From assembly GCF_021648885.1 (NCBI RefSeq), contig NZ_JAKJHZ010000010.1, positions 124,001 to 188,000 on the forward strand: 64,000 nt of DNA, in the 5' to 3' direction. This document shows, piece by piece, positions 26,236 through 35,644 of the stretch. The stretch is from Nocardioides potassii (GTDB lineage Bacteria; Actinomycetota; Actinomycetes; Propionibacteriales; Nocardioidaceae). The position numbers and the translations under genes are program-made. The notes below the pieces were generated by a model. It did no database searches. It worked only from the letters and a program-made list of their open reading frames with translations, and was not told the origin of the DNA. How positions within the stretch are numbered: the first letter of the stretch is position 1; the number at the start of each line of letters is the position of its first letter.

Positions 26236-26814
26236 TCAGGCGTCGGCGGCGCGCCAGCGGTTGACGCCGGAGGCGAGGTAGCCGACGCCGACGACGACGA
26301 GGATGACACCGGCCACCTGGGCGAGCGTGACGAGCGTCGAGCGGGGGTAGGCGAGGATCGCGATGCCGCCGAGCAGGGTGAGGACGCCGCTCATGAGTGC
26401 CCACCCGCGGTCCGCGGCGGCTCCGGTGCCGAACGCGACGAGCTCGATGACGCCGTCCGCGATCCAGCCGGCGCCGACGAGGACGGCCACGACGACCAGC
26501 GACGAGCTGGGCCGGGTGATGCACAGGATGCCGGCGACGATGGTGGCGACGGCGAGGACGTAGCCGGCGATCTTGACCTGCTTGCCGAGGACGAAGGCGC
26601 GGATCGCCCAGATCCGCATCAGCCCGACGATCACCAGCTGGATGCCGACGAGGAACCCCAGGAACGACAGCGTCCGGGTGGGGAGCGCGTAGGCGACGAT
26701 GCCCGCGACCAGGCACACCACGCCGATCGCGATGCGCATCGATCCTCGTGACTGCACCGCCGCCGGGCTGTTGTCGGTGGCCGGGTGACCGGCGGAGGGC
26801 TGGTGGTCGGACAC
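26236..26814 (-). CDS. HdeD/DUF308-family membrane protein
   Basis: 192 residues from the GTG at 26814, which has GAGGGGGGAT upstream. A short polar N-terminus precedes six hydrophobic segments arranged as paired repeats (IAIGVVCLVAGIVAYALPTR, LGFLVGIQLVIVGLMRIWAI, AGYVLAVATIVAGILCITRP, VVVAVLVGAGWIADGVIELV, ALMSGVLTLLGGIAILAYPR, VAGVILVVVGVGYLASGVNR). This is the HdeD fold linked to acid stress in enterobacteria; the role in actinobacteria is unknown. A perfect palindrome GTCACGTGAC (26848-26857) sits in the divergent promoter shared with the Vps62-domain gene. Confidence 0.85.
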   Translation of the reverse strand: MSDHQPSAGHPATDNSPAAVQSRGSMRIAIGVVCLVAGIVAYALPTRTLSFLGFLVGIQLVIVGLMRIWAIRAFVLGKQVKIAGYVLAVATIVAGILCITRPSSSLVVVAVLVGAGWIADGVIELVAFGTGAAADRGWALMSGVLTLLGGIAILAYPRSTLVTLAQVAGVILVVVGVGYLASGVNRWRAADA

Positions 26815-26917
26815 GGTGGGATCCCCCCTCAAGTGCGCCGAGACTCGGTCACGTGACTGGTAGCGTAGGACGGACCTTGGACACTGTCGAGAACCGCCCG
26901 CGGGACAGGGGAGAGCG

Positions 26918-28939
26918 ATGCGCCGCACGCATCACGTGCTGGGGAGCACTCGAGCTACGCGCCGCCGCCGGCCGCTCCTCGCGGCGCTGGCGGCCGTCCT
27001 GACGGTGGTGCTCTCGGGCACGGCGGGCGGTGCTGCCGCGGACGAGGCCTCTGGCGCGGGCGACGACACCACGAGCAGCTCTGCGCCCGCCGCCGAGCAG
27101 GAGCTGGCCGAGACGTACGCACCGGTGATGATGCTGGTCCACCAGGACGAGCGCTGCGGTCCCGGCGAGCCCTACGTGCCCAGCGACGTCGACGCGGTGT
27201 TCGACGAGCCGTCCATCGCACTGCGTGGTCCGTGGACCAGCCGCGACTTCGTCACCGCCGCTCCCAGCGAGGAGCTGTTGGCCCAGGGACTCCAGGGATA
27301 CGCGCTCGACATGCCCGGCGATCCGCTCAAGCCGGGCTGCACCTACGAGTCCTGGGTGGACAGCGTCTGGGGCAAGACCCCCACCGCGACCATCTACGCC
27401 CACGTCGCCCTGCAGTCGGGCGTCGAGGACCGCCTCGCGGTGCAGTACTACTTCTTCTACCCGTTCAACGACTACAACAACAAGCACGAGGCCGACTGGG
27501 AGCGCATCCAGGTCGAGTTCCCGGTCGGGACCGCCGAGGAGGCTCTCGCTGCCGAGCCCGACCAGGTCATCTACTCCCAGCACTACGGTGCCGAGCGCGC
27601 CGCGTGGGACGACGACAAGCTGCAGGTCGACGACGACACGCACCCGGTCGTGTACGTCTCCGCGGGCTCGCACGCCAGCCAGTTCTCCGAGGGCCTCTAC
27701 CTCGGGCGGTCCGCCACCGAGGGATTCGGCTGCGACACGACCATCGGCCCGTACGACGAGACCCGGCCCGCGGTCGTGACCATCCCGACCGACGCAACCG
27801 ACGCGGCGGAGGCGTACCCGTGGATCACCTACCGCGGGCACTGGGGCGAGGTGGGACCGCAGCGGTTCTACGAGGGCCCGACCGGGCCCTACATGAAGCA
27901 GGCGTGGAAGAAGCCCTTCACCTGGTCCGCCAGCGCGCGCGACCACAGCTTCTCGCTGCCGGGCGCCGAGGTCGCTGGGTCCAAGGCGGGGACGTACTTC
28001 TGCGGGCTGGTGTCGTCGGGCTCCGACGTCTTCCGGCGGTTCTCGGCCGACCCGTGGCCGGTGCTGCTCGTCCTCGTCGGGCTCGCGCTGCTCGTCGGCT
28101 GGGCCGTACGGCGCTCCGGCTGGGGTGAGGCCGAGCCGCTGCCGCTGGTGACGCGGCGACGTCCGGCGCAGGTCGTCGCCGCCGCGCTGAAGATGCTCGT
28201 CAGCCGTCGGTGGGTGTTCCTGCTCGTCGCCGCGCCTGCCGCGGTCGCGTCCGTCCTGTCGTCGGTGCTCACCGCGGTCAACCCACCGGTGTCGTCGTGG
28301 TGGTGGTCGGCGCTGTCCGGCCTCGTCCTCCTGGTGCTCGCGCTGGCGCTCGCGTGGGCGCAGGTCGCGTCCGCCCGGGCGGTGGTCGACATCGACGAGC
28401 AGCGCCCCGTGACCCTCGGGTCCCTCACCCGCGCCACCCGCGCCCGGGTGGGCGCACTCGTCGTGACGATGGCGCTGTGGGCGCTCGTCCTGGTCCCGCT
28501 GCTCGTCACCGGCTTCCTGTCGCCCGTCGCGCTGGGGCTGTCCGTCGCCTGGTCGCTGGTCCTGCCCGTCGTCCAGCTCGAGGGGTTGGCAGGCCCGAGG
28601 GCGCTCGGCCGGAGCTGGCGGCTGGTGCGCCACCAGGTGCTCACCGTCCTGCTCGTCCTCGCCGTGTCCGCCGTGCTGGTCTCGGCCCTGGGCGGTGTGG
28701 TCTCGACGCTGATCTTCATCGTCTCCCCGGCACCCTTCGGCGTCGTGTCCGGCGTGCCCCAGCTCGTCCTGACGCTGGTGTGGCCGGTCACGGCACTCCT
28801 CACGACGTACGCCTGGGCCAACGGCCGCGCCGTCGAGGACCACGGAGCCGCCGACCTCGCAGGGCCCGGCGATGACGGCGCGGACGGTCCTGCGGCCGCT
28901 CACCCTGAGTCGGTCGGCGGCGGCGCGCCTGCCCGATGA
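26918..28939 (+). CDS. Secreted Vps62-domain protein with C-terminal membrane bundle
   Basis: 673 residues. A signal peptide (RRRRPLLAALAAVLTVVLSG, ends near residue 41) is followed by a Vps62/DUF946-type domain at about 58-350: ETYAPVMMLVHQDE, YYFFYPFNDYNN, KHEADWERIQVEFP, VVYVSAGSHASQF. The C-terminal 270 residues are a separate multi-helix membrane region (WPVLLVLVGLALLVGWAVRR and later helices) resembling DUF7544/GlyGly-type membrane proteins. The Vps62 part faces outside; fold relatives are of unknown activity. The start of the YihY gene overlaps the stop (ATGA), so the two act together. Confidence 0.8.
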   Translation: MRRTHHVLGSTRATRRRRPLLAALAAVLTVVLSGTAGGAAADEASGAGDDTTSSSAPAAEQELAETYAPVMMLVHQDERCGPGEPYVPSDVDAVFDEPSIALRGPWTSRDFVTAAPSEELLAQGLQGYALDMPGDPLKPGCTYESWVDSVWGKTPTATIYAHVALQSGVEDRLAVQYYFFYPFNDYNNKHEADWERIQVEFPVGTAEEALAAEPDQVIYSQHYGAERAAWDDDKLQVDDDTHPVVYVSAGSHASQFSEGLYLGRSATEGFGCDTTIGPYDETRPAVVTIPTDATDAAEAYPWITYRGHWGEVGPQRFYEGPTGPYMKQAWKKPFTWSASARDHSFSLPGAEVAGSKAGTYFCGLVSSGSDVFRRFSADPWPVLLVLVGLALLVGWAVRRSGWGEAEPLPLVTRRRPAQVVAAALKMLVSRRWVFLLVAAPAAVASVLSSVLTAVNPPVSSWWWSALSGLVLLVLALALAWAQVASARAVVDIDEQRPVTLGSLTRATRARVGALVVTMALWALVLVPLLVTGFLSPVALGLSVAWSLVLPVVQLEGLAGPRALGRSWRLVRHQVLTVLLVLAVSAVLVSALGGVVSTLIFIVSPAPFGVVSGVPQLVLTLVWPVTALLTTYAWANGRAVEDHGAADLAGPGDDGADGPAAAHPESVGGGAPAR

Positions 28940-29817
28940 CGGGCGACGCACCCCCACCGCCGCAGCACATGACGCTCGTCGCGCGAGCGCGCTCGCTCGC
29001 GCACCGCCTCCACGACCGCTACGAGCACACCGTCCCCCTGCAGCTCGTGCTGGTGTTCCTCCGGATCGAGGGACGCGACCGCACCCTGATGCTGGCCGGG
29101 CAGGCGTTCATCGCCGTCATCCCGATCCTGATAGTGGTCGCGACCATCAGCGGCGCGGACGGGTCCAGCGGCGTCGGCAGCTACCTCGTCAACCGGTTCG
29201 GCCTCGACGGGAGCGCGGAGGAGTCGGTGCGCGTCCTGTTCGACCGCCCGCCGGGCGCGACGGGTGGCGTGACGCTCGTGAGCGTGGTCGTGCTGCTCTT
29301 CACCACGAACAGCTTCGCCCGGTCCCTGCAACGCACGTTCTGCGCGGCGGGGGAGCTGCCGCGACGAGCCCCGGGCGCCAACGCCTGCCGCGCGCTCGGA
29401 CTGCTGGTCCTGCTCGTGGTCCTGTTCGGTGTCTCGTGGTTCGGCAACCTCGTCGGTGCTCACGCCCTGCCCCGGGTCGCGGGGATCGTCGCGCAGCTCC
29501 TCGTGGTCGTCGGTGGCTGGGCACTGGCCACCCACCTGTTCCTCGCCCGTCGTGAGTCGTTGCGGCTGCTGCTTCCCGGAGCGGCCGCCAGCGCGGTCGT
29601 CCAGCTCGTCGTCGGCTGGGGCACCGCGCTTCGCCTGCCTCGCCTCATCGCGCGCAACGCGGAGAGCTACGGCAGCATCGGTGTCGCGCTCGCGCTCGTG
29701 TCCTGGCTCATCGTCGTCGCAGCCAGCATCGTCGCCAGCGCCGTCATCGGGAGCGTGCTCGCGAAGCGCCGCTCGAGGAGTGGGCTCGCAGCGCACCCGC
29801 CCGACCGTCGAGGGTGA
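28936..29817 (+). CDS. YihY/BrkB-family membrane protein
   Basis: 293 residues with about six helices (LAGQAFIAVIPILIVVATIS, VTLVSVVVLLFTTNSFARSL, LGLLVLLVVLFGVSWFGNLV, IVAQLLVVVGGWALATHLFL, and others). The NSFARSLQRTF region, LLPGAAASAVVQLVVGWGTA and the YGSIGVALALVSWLIVVAAS helix are those of YihY/BrkB-like proteins (formerly called RNase BN). Transport or envelope function is suspected for the family. Its last 74 bp overlap the convergent cydDC gene, a long antisense 3' overlap. Confidence 0.86.
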   Translation: MTGDAPPPPQHMTLVARARSLAHRLHDRYEHTVPLQLVLVFLRIEGRDRTLMLAGQAFIAVIPILIVVATISGADGSSGVGSYLVNRFGLDGSAEESVRVLFDRPPGATGGVTLVSVVVLLFTTNSFARSLQRTFCAAGELPRRAPGANACRALGLLVLLVVLFGVSWFGNLVGAHALPRVAGIVAQLLVVVGGWALATHLFLARRESLRLLLPGAAASAVVQLVVGWGTALRLPRLIARNAESYGSIGVALALVSWLIVVAASIVASAVIGSVLAKRRSRSGLAAHPPDRRG

Positions 29818-32800
29818 CCGTCGCGTCGACGAGGTCCAGGCCGACCGCGTCGTGGGTGATCCACAGGACCGACCGGTCCCGAGGACCGGTGAGCAGCTCG
29901 GTGGCGAGCTCGGTGGCCGTCGCGTGGTCGAGGTGGCTGGCCGGCTCGTCGAGGACGAGGACCGGTTGCCGGGCGAGGATGGACCGGGCCACGCCCAGCC
30001 GCGCCCGCTCCCCGCCGGAGAGCCCGCTGTGTCCGTCTCCCAGCCAGGTCGCCAGTCCGTCCGGCAGCGAGGTCGACCAGGTGGCCAGCCGGGCCCGGTC
30101 GAGTGCGTCCGCGACCTCGGCGTCGGTGGCCTCCGGTCGAGCCAGGCGCACGTTCTCTGCGAGGGTGGTGGCGAAGACGTGCGGGTCGTCGTCCACGAGG
30201 CCGGTGAGACGTCGTACGTCGTCGAGCGCCAGGTCCTCGAGCCTGCGGTCGCCGTGGACGATGGTCCCGCCCACCGGGTCGAGGAAGCGGATGAGCAACG
30301 CCGCGAGCGTGCTCTTGCCCGACCCGGAGGGACCGACCACGGCCACCCGCGCGCCCGGCGCCAGCTCCAGCGAGCACTCCGCGGACGACCGCCCGTCCGC
30401 GGCCCAGCGGCCTGTCGCCGCGTCGACGACCAGTCGGTGGCCGCCGGACGGCACGACGCCGGACGAGTCGTGGACCGCCGGCGTCGCTCGCTCCAGCGCC
30501 TCGAGCCTCTCCGAGGCGGCGTGCGCGCGCACCGACAGCGCACCGGCCTCGGCGAGCGGGCCCGCCACCTCCGCCATCGCCAGCGGGACGAGCACCAGCA
30601 GGGCCATCACGGGGCCACCGAGCTCGCCGGACGCGACCTCCGGAGCGAGCAGGTGCGCCATGAGCGCCATCGCCCCACCCGCTGTCGCCAGCACCCAGGC
30701 GCGTCCGGCCCCTGTCCATGCCGCCGCCGTCGTGCCGGCCGCGCCGAGCCGATCGCTCAGACGGGCGACCTCCGCGGCAGCGGCCGCTCCCCGCTGCCAC
30801 GTGCGCAGCTCGCGGCCGAGCTGGACGTCCTGCACCACCAGCGTCGCGAGCTCGGCGCGCAGCGCCACGGCCCGTCGCTCCGAGCGGGTCGCCCCGAGGC
30901 GGCCCGCGGACCAGGCTCCGAGGCCGCCCAGCACTCCGGCCGCTGCGATGACCGCGGCGGCTGCGGGAGCCACCGTCAGCGCGACGAGGGCGGTCACTGC
31001 GGCGACCACCACGAAGCTGCGCCACGGCAGCCTGACCCTCAGCTCGCGGTCGACGACGGCGTCGACGTCCTCGACGATCGAGGTCAGCAGGTCGCCCCGG
31101 CGTCGCCCGAGCCCACCCGGGGTCAGCGGCACGAGCGTCTCGTAGACCTCCACCCGACGCCGGGCGAGCATCCTCAGCGCTGCGTCGTGCGCCCGCAGCC
31201 GCTCGGCGTAGCGCAGCACGGGCCGCGCCAGGCCGAACGTCCTGACCCCGACGATCGCGACGAGCATGGTCAGCACGGCCGGACGCGTGGACGCCTGGAC
31301 GATCAGCCAGCCCGCGGTCGCGGTGAGCGCGACGCCGGAGAGCGACGCGAGCGCGGACAGGACGGTGCTCGTCGCGAAGCGGGCGCGGGGGAGCGACGCG
31401 GGACGGCCCGGGAGGTCAACGGCCGCGACGGTCGACGGTCTGGCTCGTGGTACGACGGAGGGTGCCTCGGCCGGTCGACCGGGCAGCTCCACCCGGTGCG
31501 CCGCCGCCCCGACGAGGGCGGCGCGGTGGGTCACGACGACCACGGCCCCGCGCCGACCGAGCTCGAGGATCGTGTCCGTGACCACGCGTTCGGTGAGCGG
31601 GTCGAGGTGGGCGGTGGGCTCGTCGAGGAGCATCCACGGCCGGTCCGCCAGGACGACGCGCGCCAGCGCGAGCCGGGCACGCTCGCCCGCGGACAGGGTG
31701 GTGCCGTCCTCGCCGAGGGGAGCGTCCAGGCCGCCCGGGAGGGCCCGGATCCGCTGCTCCAGTGCGACGACCCGGAGAGCGTCCCACACCTGCTCGACGT
31801 TCGCGTCGGGGCGCCCCAGCCTCACGTTGTCGGCGATGCTTCCCGCGACGAAGTGCGGGCGCTGTGGCAGCCACGCGACCTGTCGTTGCCACCACCCACC
31901 GTCGATCGGTACGCCGTCCACCGACGCGCTACCCCGCGACGGCGGGAGGAGCCCGGCGAGGGCCTCGAGCAGCGTCGACTTCCCGCTCCCGCTCGGGCCG
32001 GTCACCACGGTCACCCCGCGCGCCGGGACCACCGCGGTCAGGCTCTCGACGGCGGGTATCGTCCGGCCCGCGTGGACCAGGGTCAGGTCGGCGAGGACGA
32101 GCGAGGCGCCGGACGATGCCGGCCCGTCGGCCCCGCCGGTGCGCGCCTCGGACGCCGGGGCCTGTAGCACGTCGCGTGCGGCCTCGAAGGTCGCCACACC
32201 CTCCGCGGCGGCGTGGAACTCCGCGCCCACCCGCCGCAGCGGCCAGTAGGCCTCGGGCGCGAGCAGGAGGACGACGAGAGCGGTGTGCAGGCTGACGGTG
32301 CCGCCGGCCAGCCGGACGCCCGTGGTCACGGCGACGAGCGCCACGGAGAGGGTGGCGACCAGCTCGAGGACGAGCGAGGAGGCGAAGGCGATGCGGAGCG
32401 TGCGCAGCGAGGCGATCCGGTAGCGGTCGGAGATGGCGGCGACGCGGCCCACCTGCGCGGTCGCCCGACGGTGGGCGACGAGGGTCGGCAGCCCGCGCAC
32501 GACATCGAGGAAGTGACCGGACAACGCCGTCATCTCGCGCCACTGCTCGCGTGCGCGGTCGCGGGTGGCGAGCCCGACGAGCGCCCCGAAGACCGGCACG
32601 AGCGGGAGGGTGGCCAGCACGATGCCGGCGCTCAGCAGGTCCTGGGTGGCGATCACCACGACGGTGAGAGCCGGCAGCAGGCACGCCAGCACGAGCGCAG
32701 GCAGGTAGCGGGTGAGGTAAGGCTCGGCGGCCGCGACGCCCCGGGTCGTGAGCACGGACAGGGCGCCGCTGGGCCCCGGCAGGTCGCGCTCGATCGCGGC

Positions 32801-33085
32801 GGCGACGAGCTGTCGGCGCAGCGAGGTACCCACGACGGTGGCCGCGCGCGCGGCGGCCCTGCCGCTGCACCAGTCGGTCACGCCGCGACCGGCCAGCACG
32901 GCCACGAGGACGAGCGCGGGCGTGCCCAGCGGCGCACCGTGCAGGACCGCCAGGACGAGGTCGGTGACCGCCCACGCATGGCCCACGACGAGGGCGCACG
33001 ACACCATGCCGAGGCCGACGACCGCCACCAGCTGGCGGCGGGCGGGCCGCAGCTGGTGGCGGAGCCACGGGTCGGAGGGCCTCAT
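29744..33085 (-). CDS. cydDC: Fused CydD-CydC cytochrome bd assembly ABC exporter
   Basis: 1113 residues carrying two complete exporter halves in one chain. The CydD half has six helices, Walker A GPSGSGKSTLLEAL (about 370), LSAGERARLALAR and LLDEPTAHLD; the CydC half has its own membrane domain, GPSGSGKSTLAALL (about 905), LSGGERARLGVAR and LVLDEPASHLD. The protein exports thiols and haem-related reductant needed to assemble cytochrome bd. Start ATG 33085 overlaps the cydB stop (ATGA); a longer frame upstream lies inside cydB. The fusion is known from other actinobacteria. The 3' end overlaps the YihY gene on the other strand by 74 bp. Confidence 0.92.
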   Translation of the reverse strand: MRPSDPWLRHQLRPARRQLVAVVGLGMVSCALVVGHAWAVTDLVLAVLHGAPLGTPALVLVAVLAGRGVTDWCSGRAAARAATVVGTSLRRQLVAAAIERDLPGPSGALSVLTTRGVAAAEPYLTRYLPALVLACLLPALTVVVIATQDLLSAGIVLATLPLVPVFGALVGLATRDRAREQWREMTALSGHFLDVVRGLPTLVAHRRATAQVGRVAAISDRYRIASLRTLRIAFASSLVLELVATLSVALVAVTTGVRLAGGTVSLHTALVVLLLAPEAYWPLRRVGAEFHAAAEGVATFEAARDVLQAPASEARTGGADGPASSGASLVLADLTLVHAGRTIPAVESLTAVVPARGVTVVTGPSGSGKSTLLEALAGLLPPSRGSASVDGVPIDGGWWQRQVAWLPQRPHFVAGSIADNVRLGRPDANVEQVWDALRVVALEQRIRALPGGLDAPLGEDGTTLSAGERARLALARVVLADRPWMLLDEPTAHLDPLTERVVTDTILELGRRGAVVVVTHRAALVGAAAHRVELPGRPAEAPSVVPRARPSTVAAVDLPGRPASLPRARFATSTVLSALASLSGVALTATAGWLIVQASTRPAVLTMLVAIVGVRTFGLARPVLRYAERLRAHDAALRMLARRRVEVYETLVPLTPGGLGRRRGDLLTSIVEDVDAVVDRELRVRLPWRSFVVVAAVTALVALTVAPAAAAVIAAAGVLGGLGAWSAGRLGATRSERRAVALRAELATLVVQDVQLGRELRTWQRGAAAAAEVARLSDRLGAAGTTAAAWTGAGRAWVLATAGGAMALMAHLLAPEVASGELGGPVMALLVLVPLAMAEVAGPLAEAGALSVRAHAASERLEALERATPAVHDSSGVVPSGGHRLVVDAATGRWAADGRSSAECSLELAPGARVAVVGPSGSGKSTLAALLIRFLDPVGGTIVHGDRRLEDLALDDVRRLTGLVDDDPHVFATTLAENVRLARPEATDAEVADALDRARLATWSTSLPDGLATWLGDGHSGLSGGERARLGVARSILARQPVLVLDEPASHLDHATATELATELLTGPRDRSVLWITHDAVGLDLVDATVTLDGRAGALRAHSSSGASRARSR

Positions 33086-34101
33086 GCCCTGCTCGTGACG
33101 GCCGTCGCCTGGGGGATGTGGTGCACGGCGATCCGCTTCCGGAACACCCAGTAGGTCCACGCCTGGTAGGCCAGCACCACGGGGGTGAAGATCGCCGCGA
33201 CGACGGTCATGATCGTGAGGGTGTAGTGGGTGGCCGAGGCGTTGGACGTCGTCAGGGACGCGCCACCCGCGAGGCTCGTCGGCATCACGTCCGGGAAGAG
33301 CGCGAGGAACAGTCCGGCGACGCCGAGGGCGATCGCGGCGAAGGTGCCGACGAAGGCCCACCCCTCGCGTCGCTGCAGCGCGGCGTGGAGACCGGCGAGG
33401 AGGGAGGCGGCGGCCAGCGCGAAGGCGACGGCCGATGCCGCCGAGCCGGTCTCGAGCTGCGTCCATCCGAGGAAGAGGACCGCGGCGACGGCGGCGCCCG
33501 CCCCGACGCGTACGGCGAGCCGGCCGGCGCGGTGCCGGACGGGGCCGTCGGTCTTGAGGGCGATGAACATGGCGCCGTGGGTCAGGAAGAGGAGCAGCGT
33601 CATGAGTCCACCGAGCAGCGCGTAGGGGCTGAGGAGGTCGAAGAACCCGCCGACGTACTCCAGGTCGCTGTCGATCGGCACCCCGCGGAGGATGTTGGCG
33701 AAGGCCACCCCCCACAGCAGGGACGGGACCAGGGACCCGACGAAGATCGAGATGTCCCAGTTGCGACGCCACGCGTCGTCATCGCGTTTCGCGCGGTACT
33801 CGAACGCGAGGCCGCGGACGATCAGGGCGACGAGGATCAGCAGCAGGGGCATGTAGAACCCGCTGAACAGCGTCGCGTACCACTCCGGGAAGGCGGCGAA
33901 GGTGGCGCCGCCGGCGACGAGGACCCAGACCTCGTTGCCGTCCCAGACGGGGCCGATGGTGTTGATGAGCACGCGGCGCTCGGTGTCGTCCTCGGCCAGG
34001 ACCGGGAGCAGCATCCCGACGCCGAAGTCGAAGCCCTCGAGGCAGAAGTAGCCGATCCACAGCACGGTGATCAGGCCGAACCAGACGGTGGTCAGTTCCA
34101 T
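33082..34101 (-). CDS. cydB: Cytochrome bd ubiquinol oxidase subunit II
   Basis: 339 residues, about nine helices, with the family opening TTVWFGLITVLWIGYFCLEG and FDFGVGMLLP, then GPVWDGNEVWVLVAGGATFA and AFPEWYATLFSGFYMPLLL. These segments are hallmarks of CydB, which pairs with CydA in the bd-type oxidase reducing oxygen at low concentrations. The start lies 22 bp after cydA and the stop overlaps cydDC, giving the standard cydA-cydB-cydDC operon. Confidence 0.96.
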   Translation of the reverse strand: MELTTVWFGLITVLWIGYFCLEGFDFGVGMLLPVLAEDDTERRVLINTIGPVWDGNEVWVLVAGGATFAAFPEWYATLFSGFYMPLLLILVALIVRGLAFEYRAKRDDDAWRRNWDISIFVGSLVPSLLWGVAFANILRGVPIDSDLEYVGGFFDLLSPYALLGGLMTLLLFLTHGAMFIALKTDGPVRHRAGRLAVRVGAGAAVAAVLFLGWTQLETGSAASAVAFALAAASLLAGLHAALQRREGWAFVGTFAAIALGVAGLFLALFPDVMPTSLAGGASLTTSNASATHYTLTIMTVVAAIFTPVVLAYQAWTYWVFRKRIAVHHIPQATAVTSRA

Positions 34102-34123
34102 GGTGGGTGTCCTCGGTCGCGGG

Positions 34124-35566
34124 TCAGTAGGCGAAGGCCAGCGGCTTGTCCGCTGCCCCGTCGGGGTCGGTGGAGGACGTCGGCTCGACCGGCTCGGCGC
34201 CCGTGCGGATGTAGTCGAGGAGGAGCCGCACCTCGACCACGGCGAGCACGCCGTAGAGGAGGGTGAACACGATCAGCGACGTCAGCACCTCGCCGGCGCT
34301 CACGCCGGACGAGACCGCCTGCGCCGTGGTCATCAGGCCGAAGACGCTCCACGGCTGGCGACCCATCTCGGTGAAGATCCAGCCGGACGAGTTGGCCAGC
34401 AACGGCAGGAACGGCAACGCCGTCACCGCCCACATCAGCGCCCTGCCGCGGGGCATCCGGTCCGACCGGGTGGCCACGAGGATCCACGCAGCGACGGCTG
34501 CGGCGGCCAGGCCGAGGCCGATCATGATGCGGAACGTCCAGTAGGTGATCGGGACGACGGGGGTGTAGCTGCCGGGGGAGTAGTAGGTCGCGCCCGGGTC
34601 CTGGCCGTAGGTCTCCTGGTAGGTGGCGCGCAGGTCGTTGATGCCGGCCACCTCCCCGTCGGGCGTGCCGGTGGCGAGGAACGACAGCAGGCCCGGCACC
34701 TTGATCGAGAACTTCTCCTCGGTCCCGTCCAGGCTGCCGAGGGTGAAGAGGGAGAAGTCGGCGGGGGCCTCGGTGTCGTACAGCGCCTCGGCGGCAGCCA
34801 TCTTCATCGGCTGCACCTCGGTCATGATCTTGCCCTGCACGTCGCCCGACACGGCCACGCCGATCCCCGCGGCCATCACGATGGCTGCTCCGGTGCGCAC
34901 GGCCCTGCGGTACATCGACACGTCCTGCTCGGGCGTCGAGCGGCGCACCAGGTGCCAGAACGCGACGGCGACGACGAAGGCCGCGCCGGTCATGTACGCC
35001 GACAGCACGACGTGCGGGAAGGTCACCAGCTGCACCTTGTTGAACAGCACGGCCGCGAAGTCGTCCATCTCGGCGCGGCCGGTCGTCGGGTTGTAGGCGT
35101 AGCCCACGGGGTGCTGCATGAACGAGTTGGCGGCCAGGATGAAGTAGGCCGAGAACAGCGTCCCGACGTGCACCAGCCAGATGCAGGCGGCGTGGACCTT
35201 GGCCGGGAGCCGGTCCCAGCCGAAGATCCACAGGCCGAGGAAGGTGGACTCGAGGAAGAAGGCGAGGAGTCCCTCGACGGCGAGCGGCGCGCCGAACACG
35301 TCGCCGACGAAGCGCGAGTAGTCGCTCCAGTTCATCCCGAACTGGAACTCCTGCACGATCCCGGTGACCACACCGATCGCGAAGTTGATCAGGAACAGCT
35401 TGCCGAAGAACTTCGTCAGGCGGAGCCACTTCTCGTGACCGGTCCGCAGCCAGGCGGTCTCGTACCCCGCGACGATCGCCGACAGTCCGATGCTGATGGG
35501 GACGAACATGAAGTGGTAGACGGTGGTGATGGCGAACTGCCACCGGGCGATGTCGAGCGGGTCCAC
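34124..35566 (-). CDS. cydA: Cytochrome bd ubiquinol oxidase subunit I
   Basis: 480 residues, GTG start with GGAGAG upstream. Haem ligands appear at the expected places: His about 18 in TTVYHFMFVP, His in VTFPHVVLSAYMTGAAF, and Met in the FTEMGRQPW block. GRQPW is the usual CydA signature near the quinol side, and the periplasmic Q-loop is the short form. The subunit binds haems b558, b595 and d and oxidises menaquinol. First gene of the operon; the upstream gap of 78 bp must hold the promoter, and no clear Rex- or redox-type operator was recognised. Confidence 0.96.
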   Translation of the reverse strand: MDPLDIARWQFAITTVYHFMFVPISIGLSAIVAGYETAWLRTGHEKWLRLTKFFGKLFLINFAIGVVTGIVQEFQFGMNWSDYSRFVGDVFGAPLAVEGLLAFFLESTFLGLWIFGWDRLPAKVHAACIWLVHVGTLFSAYFILAANSFMQHPVGYAYNPTTGRAEMDDFAAVLFNKVQLVTFPHVVLSAYMTGAAFVVAVAFWHLVRRSTPEQDVSMYRRAVRTGAAIVMAAGIGVAVSGDVQGKIMTEVQPMKMAAAEALYDTEAPADFSLFTLGSLDGTEEKFSIKVPGLLSFLATGTPDGEVAGINDLRATYQETYGQDPGATYYSPGSYTPVVPITYWTFRIMIGLGLAAAAVAAWILVATRSDRMPRGRALMWAVTALPFLPLLANSSGWIFTEMGRQPWSVFGLMTTAQAVSSGVSAGEVLTSLIVFTLLYGVLAVVEVRLLLDYIRTGAEPVEPTSSTDPDGAADKPLAFAY

Positions 35567-35644
35567 GGCTTGCTCTCCTGACGGACGTGGTCGGGGTCGG
35601 CTCTCACGCTAGGAACGCGGAGACGACCGCAGCACCGCCGTAGG

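Noticed and set aside
29429..32167. 912-codon plus-strand frame
   Set aside because: Antisense to cydDC; Walker motifs are on the opposite strand.
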